This document shows positions 35,501 through 43,051 of a stretch of DNA of 64,000 nucleotides, one piece after another (position 1 is the stretch's first letter; each line of letters opens with the position of its first letter). A model generated the notes under the pieces. That model was not told the DNA's origin. It was given only the letters and a program-made list of their open reading frames with translations, and made no database searches. Both the position numbers and the translations under genes were made by a program. This DNA is from Closterium sp. Naga37s-1 (taxonomy: Eukaryota > Streptophyta > Zygnematophyceae > Desmidiales > Closteriaceae), in NCBI GenBank assembly GCA_947471745.1, contig CANJKZ010001148.1, positions 1,127,001 through 1,191,000 of the forward strand, in the 5' to 3' direction.

Positions 35501-36422
35501 CATGGGCGTTATGGATCTTACTGGAGCTTCTTATATCGAGGATGGAAGTGGGGGAGGGGGTGTGCGTGAGCTTCGAGCAGATGTGTGGGCGAGAGTGAGG
35601 AATGGGGGAGGAGGGATGGAGGTGGAGGAGGAGGGGAGGATGAGGAGGAGTGAGGAGGGGAATGGAGATGTGGAGAGAGTGGGCAGGTTTGTGATAGAGA
35701 GTGTGGAAGTGAGGGAGAGGGGAGGGTTGGAGCGAGGTCTTGTTGTTGGGGTAGAGATGGCAGAAGGGGAGAGGGAGAGGATGGAGGAGAGGATGAGGGA
35801 GGAGGGAGAGGGAGGGGAGGGTGAGGAGCTGGAGCAAGGGTCGACTTCGGGGTTGGGAGGGGAGGGAGGAGATATAGGAGGGGTTGGAGAGGGTGGGGTA
35901 GGCGAGGAGCAGGGGCAGAACGGGCAAAGGAACAAAGAAAGGCATGAGCAACAGGAACAGCAGCAGGAGCACCAGCAAGGAGAGGGGCAGTTGAAAGGGG
36001 AAGTAAACCGGAAAGGCAAGTTGGCTGGAGAGCAGCAAGGAGGTTCCAGGTTAGAGGAGGCAAATACATTCAAAAGCAGTGTCAGTGGTATCAGAGCACA
36101 AAGCGGCAAAATCAAACAAATTCGAGGGTTCTTACGTGGCAGGCGATCATTGGTCGGAGGAGATCTCAGCTCTGCAGGTGACAGAGCAGCTGGTGGAGGG
36201 GGGGAGGAAGCAGAAGGTGGGGTGGATTGGGTGCTGTGGCTGAAGCGGTATAAGAGATGGCTTGCTGCTCCGTGGGTGCTGGCTGCTGTGATGCTGCTAC
36301 TGGTGGTGACCAGGAGGCGGCAGAGGAAGCGGAGGGAGGGGAGGGAGATGAGAGAAGCGCGGCGGGAGAGAAGGGCGAGGAAGAAGCGATCGGAGAAGAT
36401 CCCTAAGGATGCGACGGACTAG
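18937..36422 (+). CDS. SERGT1: Peptidyl serine alpha-galactosyltransferase (SERGT1/SGT1 type, two GT domains)
   Basis: Transfers galactose to serine in Ser-hydroxyproline motifs of extensin-type wall proteins in the secretory pathway (family knowledge). Twelve exons keep matching phases: 18937-19391, 20019-20153, 21234-21404, 23831-23972, 25398-25499, 27594-27794, 28578-28720, 29309-30481, 32302-32472, 33187-33328, 33994-34095, 35049-36422. They total 4311 nt, 1436 residues. An N-terminal anchor (LTSLVIIISVLSSSAPLQL) precedes domain 1: TLFSVECGPYFDWQTVGLMH, WVVILDADM with the DxD-like site, YLIGCDNILAELH, GWISEMYGYSFGAAD, MLYPGYTP. Domain 2 repeats these (VECTAYFDWQTLGLM, LILDADQILRRP, YLIGCDNILGSLH, GWISEMYGYSFGASD) with equal exon lengths of 171, 142 and 102 nt. 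A long Ser/Gly/Glu linker and an acidic tail with a final membrane helix (WVLAAVMLLLVV) make it much longer than the roughly 800-residue land-plant protein. Most introns are packed with exon ghosts. Confidence 0.93.
19392..20018 (+). repeat. SERGT1 intron 1: GT-rich tract and ghost of exon 2
   Basis: The exon-1 end plus donor (GGGGCTCATGCACAGCTACAG) is repeated at about 19424 and 19479, then degenerates near 19640 and 19775. Long GTGTGT tracts fill 19508-19610. At 19848-19950 is a copy of exon 2 with its own acceptor (TTCTCCAG) encoding QPGPITRLLSCTEEQLKDY, which loses similarity after PTHT. The complete copy follows at 20019. Confidence 0.85.
20154..21233 (+). repeat. SERGT1 intron 2: exon-2 ghosts, 123-bp repeat and partial exon-3 ghost
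   Basis: Degraded pieces of exon 2 (CCCAACATG(G/C)ACCTCGCT...CCCAAGACTGGCGAGTGG) recur at about 20222-20370, 20440-20530 and 20860-20975. A 123-bp unit starting GTGTGGGGAGGTCGAG is present at 20541, 20664 and (partial) 20787. A truncated exon-3 copy with acceptor (CAGGTACCCAGCAATCAAC) lies at 21110-21165. A near-palindrome at 20278-20303 separates two exon-2 fragments. Confidence 0.85.
20278..20303. repeat. 26-bp near-perfect palindrome between exon-2 ghosts
   Basis: CTAGTTTTAAGGC followed by GCCTCAAAACTAG, one mismatch. Both flanks carry CCCAACATG(G/C)ACCTCGCT, so the palindrome sits inside a direct duplication. Confidence 0.9.
21405..22029 (+). repeat. SERGT1 intron 3: three ghosts of the exon-3 3' half
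   Basis: Copies at about 21455-21590, 21668-21781 and 21835-21942 encode AEWVVILDADMVIRAPVTPW through VAAYYG with a GTACGT or GTATGT donor each. They are very similar to the intact exon 21234-21404, but none has its own full 5' part. Confidence 0.85.
22030..22795 (+). repeat. 107-bp satellite of decayed exon-3 fragments with a palindrome at each junction
   Basis: Seven fragments (GAGCAGCAGGCGGAGTGGG to CATCCCGTGGGACG) alternate with six palindromes starting at 22119, 22226, 22333, 22440, 22547 and 22654, exactly 107 bp apart. Each palindrome is TGTTTTGAGTC followed by GACTCAAAACA; one has a single change. The copies are almost identical, so the array is recent although the exon fragment it amplifies was already altered. 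Confidence 0.95.
22796..23830 (+). repeat. SERGT1 intron 3, right part: last exon-3 ghosts and three exon-4 ghosts
   Basis: Exon-3 fragments occur at about 22870-22985 and 23130-23180. Exon-4 fragments, each preceded by a pyrimidine tract and CCAGCTA or CCCAGCTA acceptor, occur at 23230-23330, 23422-23525 and 23588-23690 and encode YL(I/M)GCDNILA(Q/E)LHT. They stop before the exon's 3' end. The full exon follows at 23831. Confidence 0.9.
23973..25397 (+). repeat. SERGT1 intron 4: exon-4 3' ghosts, 28-bp VNTR and exon-5 ghosts
   Basis: Copies of the exon-4 end (CGCCGCTTCGCCCCGCTCTGG ... CACAGGAGGTG) lie at 24060-24140, 24660-24722 and 24780-24833. The tract 24168-24600 is a VNTR of about 28 bp (unit AGATGTGATGGCATGGCAAA plus GCAAGGTG, about 15 copies) that begins at such a donor. 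A tandem duplication at 24971-25017 and 25067-25107 brackets a palindrome (25031-25048). Truncated exon-5 copies lie at about 25165-25235 and 25308-25330. Confidence 0.85.
25031..25048. repeat. 18-bp near-palindrome between duplicated intron segments
   Basis: TTTTGAGAC followed by GTCTCAGAA, one mismatch. The flanks share a direct repeat of about 45 bp (GGCTGTG(C/A)GTTGATTCATTG onwards). Confidence 0.85.
25500..26419 (+). repeat. SERGT1 intron 5, left part: exon-5 ghost and divergent exon-6 ghosts
   Basis: A partial exon-5 copy lies at 25563-25630. From about 25845 there are diverged exon-6 copies (CCAGGCGTGGACCCCG, CTACACTACGGG, AACTGGAGCTT(T/C)GG(G/C)AAG) separated by short pyrimidine-rich spacers ending in CAACAGGC or TGCAGGCC. 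They lead into the regular 149-bp array. Confidence 0.8.
26420..27593 (+). repeat. 149-bp tandem array, each unit carrying the exon-6 acceptor and half of exon 6
   Basis: The unit is a pyrimidine tract plus CCCATTGACAG acceptor, then the first 108 nt of exon 6 (LYPGYTPTPGVDPRLLHYG), then CTTGCCTTC and the next tract. About eight units follow one another almost unchanged at exactly 149-bp spacing; the last acceptor (27593) leads into the only complete exon 6. Each unit thus offers a 3' splice site identical to the real one. Confidence 0.95.
27795..28577 (+). repeat. SERGT1 intron 6: ghosts of the exon-6 3' half and a palindrome-linked duplication
   Basis: Four copies of the exon-6 end with donor (GGCAAGTCGCA(G/T)CA ... 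TCTGAGGTGAG), at about 27840-27935, 27990-28080, 28145-28235 and 28295-28385, become progressively worse; the last lacks the donor. At 28381-28500 a 45-bp duplication brackets a palindrome (28428-28449). Confidence 0.85.
28428..28449. repeat. 22-bp near-palindrome inside a 45-bp direct duplication
   Basis: GTTTTTGAGAA followed by TTCCCAAAAAC, one mismatch. ACCATGTTGTA and AGCGTTTAGTGTCCTCTGC occur on both sides. Confidence 0.9.
28721..29308 (+). repeat. SERGT1 intron 7: pyrimidine-rich repeats and a ghost exon-8 start
   Basis: CTCTCCCT-rich sequence fills most of the intron. At 29198-29240 an acceptor plus exon-8 start (CACCCACCAGTGCAAGCATC) precedes the intact copy at 29299 by about 100 bp. 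Confidence 0.8.
30482..32301 (+). repeat. 173-bp G-rich array carrying the exon-8 end and donor, with diverged flanks
   Basis: From about 30540 to 31600 six to seven units at 172-173-bp spacing contain the last 65 nt of exon 8 (encoding LDLAPTMVVPNWDHDPH), a GTGCGT donor, and a G-rich intron piece with many runs of 4-9 G (GGGGGAGGGGGATGGGG). Diverged copies continue at 31575, 31760, 31910 and 32050. A partial exon-9 start with acceptor (CTGCTCAGGTATTCCGCCATC) at 32246-32266 precedes the real one. The G runs could form G-quadruplexes in RNA. Confidence 0.93.
32850..33186 (+). repeat. 24-bp minisatellite ending at the exon-10 acceptor
   Basis: About 14 units of CATCATGCTGTACCACCTCC plus ACTC run directly into CACCCAG, the acceptor of exon 10. 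The array therefore forms the polypyrimidine side of this intron. Confidence 0.93.
33329..33993 (+). repeat. SERGT1 intron 10: exon ghosts and a CGGGTC-rich insertion
   Basis: An exon-10 3' fragment lies at 33377-33441 and an exon-11 start fragment at 33870-33916. Between them, about 33466-33720 is unlike its surroundings: repeated GGTCGGGTCGGGTC and CTGACCCGACTCGG in both orientations with a GACCTTCGAAGTC dyad centre, starting TATAGGCATGAGCATTTGGCC. It looks like a small inserted inverted-repeat element; I see no clear target duplication. Confidence 0.7.
34096..35048 (+). repeat. SERGT1 intron 11: exon-11 ghost, 20-bp VNTR, scrambled exon-12 ghosts
   Basis: A short exon-11 fragment lies at 34205-34243. 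The tract 34245-34470 consists of about eleven GCATGGCATGGCGTAGC(G/A)TG units. A piece matching exon-12 residues NYSWDKSRFRDTPLALTC is at 34670-34740, upstream of two copies of the exon-12 start (ATCTACACCACGTGGT) at 34812-34866 and 34925-34982. The fragments are therefore out of order relative to the exon at 35049. Confidence 0.85.
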
Positions 36423-37880
36423 CATGCTGGGATGAGGACGTGTGAGACTGTTACTTGTACCAGTTTGTTGCTTGCACTGTGGTTCTAGTATGCTGTAAAC
36501 ACTGGGTTATTGTATAGGAACGATCTTGCTGATGTGTTGAGAGTGTTATTGATCTTGGCATGATGCTCAAAGTAAGAGAGAAAACACCACCTGTATTGTG
36601 TGGGACAATGAAATGGTGCAAAATCAGCTATAAAATCAGTGTAGTAGGAGTAACACTGCGGTAAATTCTTATGAAGTCGTTATCAGCTCATCTCTCTATA
36701 GCAATGAACATGCTGGAGTGCTGTATTTGATATAATCTGCTCATGTAGTATAACAGGTGTACTTATGAAAAGCAGGCTATCTAGGAGTTGTTCACACTTC
36801 AGGTGTCTGACTGAACGAGTTCCTCTAATCGAAAGACTAAGGTACAGTTCAGGGTGAGAGCACTCACTCACATCCTGAGCATAAAAGCCTTCTACTGGTT
36901 CTGCCTCCGTATGATCCCTTTCGTCCGAGTCTACACTTGGAAACGCGGCTTACCCGACCCGTCAGGCTCCGACACCCACGCTGTGGCTGGCGTGGTAGGT
37001 AATGGTGGTTGGTTTCAGAGTCCACGTCTTGGTTTTCCATATTCTAGGTCATGTTGGCTTGGTGACCTGTGACCAAAATGTCGACTGTATGAACCGGTCG
37101 AAAATCCTATATATGCTCTTGTGACCATACCAAGCCGCTTGTGATTCAATGTAAAGTGGAACCTTGAAAATACCGAATCCCCAACCTGATTCTGGTTTGT
37201 GCAAACTTCCCAACCTCAATACCTCAACTAACCGTTCTGGTTTGCTATATGAAAGCAGTAGAACGTAAAGCATCTCACTACGCCGCATTCAAACGTTGCC
37301 AGCAGCAGCTGGCTGTAGAAGGTTCTGGTTCTGCTGGAACTTGGGAAATCAAGCATAGCTCACTGCATTTGGGTTCTGGTTGCGACTTTCTTCTTGCGCA
37401 CACGGATACTGCGGAATTGTGTTCGTCGTTGCGAGTTTCTGCTACTGGGAAACCTAATTGTCGGTGACTTCATCCTTGGATACACCGTGGTTCGCAAATG
37501 GCAGAAATTACCCCGTGCTAGCAGGATCGCGTGGTTCTCTTATTCATCACCGTCCATACATCAGGTAGCCATTGTTTTATATTTTGTCAGTTTTGTTCAA
37601 CTACTTCCCTTTCTGTCTGAGAGCAATCGTGGCTGACGGGATGTTTCTCCTGTGCTTTCTTGTTCCCCTTTGTGAGACCCCTTCTTCACAAACACTATAC
37701 CAACATGCCGGACATTAATGGTCTCGCTGCTCTCCTGTCGCCGGACATCATCATCTTAGGCTTCTACCGTGCAGCTGTCTCCGCGCATCGCGACGAGCAG
37801 CAGATCGTTCCAGATTTTACCAGTCCGCGTTTCAAGGCGTCTCGAAGCACTAGAATTGGGTCTAACTTCACCGCTCCGTC
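36423..37880. other. Intergenic, 3' side of SERGT1 and promoter side of the RS-rich gene
   Basis: AT-richer sequence with only short open frames. No gene, RNA or element can be supported. Confidence 0.4.
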
Positions 37881-39587
37881 ATGGACAAGAAGAAATTCCT
37901 CGAGATGGTTAAGAAGAAGAAGGAGCGCGCGGAGATGCGGAGCGGTGGGATGAGCAGCGAATGGGCGAAAAAGCTGGAGCAGGTGGCCATGCAGGCCGCT
38001 GACGAGGACGCGAAGAAACGGGAGAAGGAGAAGAAACGGCGAAAGAAGAAGGAGAAGAAGAGTCGGAAAAGCCGTTCGCGAAGAGAGGATTCTTCGGATT
38101 CGTCGGATTCGTCTTCGCATGATGAAGATTTGCGTTCGTCCGACTTGGAATCTAGTTATGATAGCTCGTCGGAGTCGGAGCGGGAGGAGAGGAGACGGAG
38201 GAGAAAGAAGCGGCGCGGGAAGAAGCAGAGGAGAGAGCGGAGGAGCGAGTCGGAGAGCGAGGAGGAACGGGAAGGGAGGGAGAAGGAGCGGAGGAGCAGG
38301 AAGCGACGGAAGAGAAGAGCGTCAGACTCTGATATTGACGCTGATGCTGGCAGGTACGTGTTTGGTTTTGATGCTTTTGCTTTTGTTTTTGTTTTTGTTT
38401 CCAATTTGAAGCTGATGGGTATGTCGGGGGGGTATATTTAACGACACTTCCTTGTTAGCAGGTACGTTCTAGTTGACGTTCAGTTGGTTCCTTGCTGCAA
38501 AGGTGTCGAGAAACAAAAGCAGTTGTTTTGCATCTACACATTGTTCTATGAACCATTCATCTGTGACAGCAGTGAATAGCTCTAGGGTTCACTAACCTGT
38601 TGCCATCAATCGTGTGCTTTTCTCACACGGCACTGATGTGTATCTGGGTTTCTTGGCAGTGATGGTGATGGTGATGCTGGCAAGAGGAAGCGCAAAGCTC
38701 GCTTGACCTCCCGAGATGGCCACAGCTCAGGTGATGATGATGACGATAAACGGGAGAGGAGCAGAAAGAAGGAGAAAGGACGGAGCAGGAGCAGGGATCG
38801 CAGTCGCAGCAGGTCGAGTGACGACGACCACAAGAAGAAGCGTACGCACAAGAGCAAGAGCAAGAGCCGGAGCCGCACCCCTGATGTGCTTGCTCACAGG
38901 CGCAAAGGTGCCAAGAGCAGGAGTCGAACCCCTGACCTGAAGGGAATACAGGAGGAGCGTGAGCGTGAGCGTAGCATGCGCAGGGCCAAGAGCAAGAGTC
39001 GCACCCCGGAGATTGAAAGGGTTGGTTCTGAGGCTCATGAGAAAATCGGTTCTGGGTATGAGGGTGGGATGGGAGAGGCTGAAGGAGCGGGGTGTGTTGG
39101 TGGTGGGGTTGGAGAGGGAGGAAAGGGGGGCATGGGAGAGAAGGGAGGAATGGGAGAAAATGGAGGATTGGGAGATAAGGTGGGAATGGGAGATAAGGGA
39201 GGAATGGGAGAAGAGGAAGATAAGGGAGAGAATGGAGGAATGGGAGAAGAGGAAGATAAGGGAGAGAATGGAGGAATGGGAGAAGAGGGGGATAAGGGAG
39301 AAAAACGATTCGAACAGGGTGGTGAGCGTGGGGTGGCACTTGAGAGTGGGAATGGACATGAGGAGAATGAGCGTGAAAAAGTGGAACTGGAGGGTGGAGG
39401 TTGCGAGCAGGGAGACGCTGTGGGAGAGGGAAAGGTGGAAGTGGGGAATGAAGAGGGAAAGGTGGGTGATGGAGAGGGAAATGGGGTTGAGGGAGAAGGA
39501 GCGGCAGGTGAGGGAGTGGGAAGAGGGGACGAGGGAAAGGCTGAAGGGGGAGAGGGAGGGGGTATTGCTGATAAGCCTGAGGCCTGA
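37881..39587 (+). CDS. Arg/Ser- and Lys/Glu-rich nuclear protein, possibly splicing-related
   Basis: Exons 37881-38353 and 38660-39587 join in phase 2 (donor CAG/GTACGT, acceptor GGCAG/TGATGG), giving 466 residues. The start MDKKKFLEMVKKKKERAEMR is basic. Residues 50-160 are dense in KE, RS and SE blocks (SESESEEEREGREKE). Exon 2 continues with RS stretches (GRSRSRDRSRSRSSDDD) and three SRTP motifs, then an acidic Gly-rich tail of imperfect MGEEEDKGENGG repeats. There is no RRM, zinc finger or other folded domain. Composition suggests an RS-domain-like nuclear protein, in the manner of NKAP or pinin-type factors, but no orthologue can be named. The codon use of the tail looks like local repeat expansion. 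Confidence 0.7.
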
Positions 39588-40062
39588 GGCAGGGTGGGTG
39601 TTATACAACGTGGGGTTAGTTTTTTATGCACTTGGTTTAGGGTGTGTGGAATGGTGGAGAGAATAAACCTAGAGTGACTTCATGTGGGCAGAAGACAGGA
39701 TCTGGTGATCAGCATGAAGTGGCATACAGCAGGTATAATTCATTACTGATTGCAGGGCAAGCTGTGTCTTGTTATTATTGGGAGGACCACTTCAGGAGTT
39801 GATAGCACAGGAGAAAGTGCATCTGGTCTGGTTGGGCAACTGCATTAGTTTGTGCGTTGCATATGATTCTTCTAACTACACCACCTGATGTGACATTCAG
39901 GCTTCACTCTTGCTGAGTTTCTAAGGCGTTTGAATTGAGACGCTTTTCTACTCCTGCGGATCAAGCAGGGGAAAAATGGTTTCTGGGTTCTGTACAAATT
40001 TGCGTGCACCCGCATGCACTACCACAACTGGGTTGCGGTACAGCGAGGATTAATAGCTTAGG
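39588..40062. other. Intergenic between the RS-rich gene and MOS4
   Basis: 3' region of the RS-rich gene; no further gene seen. Confidence 0.4.
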
Positions 40063-40635
40063 TTGCATTCCCCGTCGGGACACCATCCGAAGTCGGGACA
40101 CGCGGTCCGAAATTTCCAAAAATGACATGTCAATGTTCAGCCACGCGGTTCGAGTTAGGGACACGTTGGGACCTGACGGTTTAGTGTACGTGCGACCAAT
40201 TGCACGTCAAGCATCCTGCTCTGCGATCGTGGAAAAAAGGGCGTTGCAATGCATTCGGGCTGACTTGGCACAAACGTGCAAGGCAGCCGGCTACATGTAA
40301 ATGGCTGCCCACGTTTCAATCTGGTGCCCCCAAGTCAAATCGGGTACCCCCAAGTAAAAAATTGGCTCCCCTCTTTTATTTTTTTACAGTGCCCGACAGG
40401 CAGGTTCTGCCGTTATATTTGGCGCCCATTATGTTGTCGCATCTCGTCGTTTTATGACATCTCTACACCCCCATTGGTTGGTGACCCCCCCTGAAATCGC
40501 AACAGGCAGACCCCGATCGCATCCAAAACACTGACAAATGTCAGAGGTGGGGCCCTGCCCCAACCGGGACACCATCCGCGCGCCAAAACCGTTCGGATGG
40601 GCAAACTTCGGATGGTGTCCCGACGGGGAATACAA
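40063..40635. mobile_element. About 570-bp MITE-like inverted-repeat element
   Basis: TTGCATTCCCCGTCGGGACA and on to CATCCGAAGT at 40063-40093 is matched in reverse complement at 40605-40635 (ACTTCGGATGGTGTCCCGAC and on to ATACAA), about 31 bp with one mismatch. The interior is non-coding. No convincing target duplication is visible, so the superfamily is open. Confidence 0.65.
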
Positions 40636-40816
40636 TCTTATTCTCAAACCGCCAACAGCTCGTTTTGTTGTGGCACGCTACCTATGCTTCCTTGCTCCAC
40701 CCCTACGAGCTTACCCTGGCCGATTCAAGGAAGTGACTATTAAGCGGTCAACCGAGTTCCTATACTAGATCCCTTCGTCGAAGTAGCCGCCTTTCGTAGC
40801 TAATCCAACTGCATCC

Positions 40817-43020
40817 ATGGCCACGTTGCTTTTAGAAAGCCTCGACGCGCAGGAGCGGCGCGAGTGGCGGCGGTCGGCGGCGGCGGAAGCCGAGGCGCAG
40901 GTGGACGCGCTGCCGTACCTAGACAAGGAGTACGAGGACCCTGCGGTGCGCGCGGAGGTTAACCGCCTCGTGCAGGAGGAGATGCGCCGCAGCCCGCGCA
41001 CGCCCGCGGATATCCTCGCGGAGCTTCCGCCGGTGCCGGAATTGCGGAGCGAGGTAAGGCACAGCACAAGTTAAAATTCCGCCAATGTCGGTGCTGAGAA
41101 GTGAGGTAGTTGTAACCGCACGGATTGTTGTACTTGTAACAGTTTTCAACTGAGCTGGTAACCCGAAGGGGAGGGAGGGCTAGTTGCGCAGTGAAAGATG
41201 CGCTACGGCAGCCCGCGCAAGCGCCCGCGCCCGCGCACTCCCGCGGATATATCTTGGAGCCTTCACAGTACCGGAGTTGCATGGTGAGGTGCGGTAACTT
41301 TAACCCTAGAGTGAGGGCGGGTTGGCCCCCAACCCTAGCAGTGGACACGGGGCGCTATGAGGGCGGGGGAAAGGGCATGCTTATCGCTCTCTCCTTTTCA
41401 ACCCCATGTGTTTCTCCCATTCCCCCCCTAACTCCCTCCCACCCCAACCACTATCCAGCTGCTCCCCATGTTTGCTCGGGAGTGCGAAAGAGTGAGGGCG
41501 GGTCGCTCCCCAACCCTAGCAGTGGACACGGGGCACTACGAGTGCGTGGGGAAGGGGCATGCTTATCGTTCTCTCCTCTCTCATCCCCATGTCCCTCCCG
41601 CCCCTCCCACCCCTCTTTCTTCCCAGCTCCTCCCCATCTTCGCCCGGGAGTGCGAGAGGGTGAGGGCGGGCCGCCCCCCAACCCTAGCGGTGGACACGGG
41701 GCGCTATAAGGGCGCGGGGAAGGAACCAGGCGGGCATGCTTGTCATTCGCTCTTCCCCTCCCACCCCTCCCACCCCTCCCTCCTCCCCAGCTGCTCCCCA
41801 TGTTCGCCCGGGAGTGTGAAAGAGTGAGAGCGGGTCGACCCCTAACCCTAGCAGTGGACACAGGGCGGTATGACGGCGCAGGGAAGGGGCCGGCAGGGCG
41901 AGGGGCTGAGAACATGCCTCTTATTTTCCCCCTCGTGTTTCCCTCCCACTCCCCCCTTCCTCGTCCTCCCTTACCCCTCCTCCCTCCTCCCCAGCTGCTC
42001 CCCATGTTTGCTCGGGAGTGTGAGAGAGTTAGAGCCGGTCGGCCCCCAACCCTAGCAGTGGACACGGGGCGATATGAGGGAGCGGGGAAGGGGCCGGCAG
42101 GGCGGGGGGCGGAGGACCCAAACGCATGGAAGGGGGCGGTTAAGGCGGCGATGGTTCAGCTGCAACACCAGGACACACGGTGAGGGGATAGGGAATGGGG
42201 AAAAGGTGGAGAGTGGGTGGTGGTGGTATGAGGGCGCGGGGAAGGGGCCGGCAGGGCGGGCTGCGGAGGACCCAAACGCATGGAAGGGGGCGGTGAAGGC
42301 GGCGATGGTTCAGCTGCAACACCAGGATACCCGGTGAGAGAGAGGAGGGGAAGGAGGGGAGGTGAGGTGAGGAGAAGGGGACGATGGGAGGAGAGGAGAG
42401 GGGAGGGAAGTGGAGGAGAGGAGGGAGGAAGGGAGAAGAGGGGACAGGAAGGAATGTTGCCTGTGTGCTGCTGTGATTTCATGCTTGCAGGCTCGAAATC
42501 TTAGATCTGGAACTTCCCTTGATGTGTGCGGCCATGGACCATGGTCACTCACTCCTTCCTTCCATACACCCTGCACGTGTGCACCCATGCTCGCTTCCAT
42601 GCACGCAGGCATGAGAATCTCGATCTGATGCTTCGCTTTGGCCCCAACGCATGGAAAGTGCACAACCAGCATCTCGAGGCCTTTCTAGCCAAGTGAGTCT
42701 GATGAGAATCGGCAAGTGAGTCCGAGTGGGTGAGACTGATCAAGTGACTCAAGTGATACAAGCAACGCATGGAAAGTGCACAACCAGCATCTCGAGGCCT
42801 TCCTAGCCAAGTGAATCCGAGTAAAAGTCGTTCAGGTGCCATGGAATCGAGGTCTCGAGATGAAGGGCATGAATCGATGTCATGTCCCGAAATAAAGTTG
42901 ACTTTTGAGTCGACTCAATAGTCAACTCGAAATAAAGGGCACAGCCTGCAACTCGAGGCCTCCTTATATAAGTGACCCCCCCCCCTACCCCCCCCCGCCC
43001 CCCCCATCCCCCCTCCTCCT

Positions 43021-43051
<31 letters not shown>

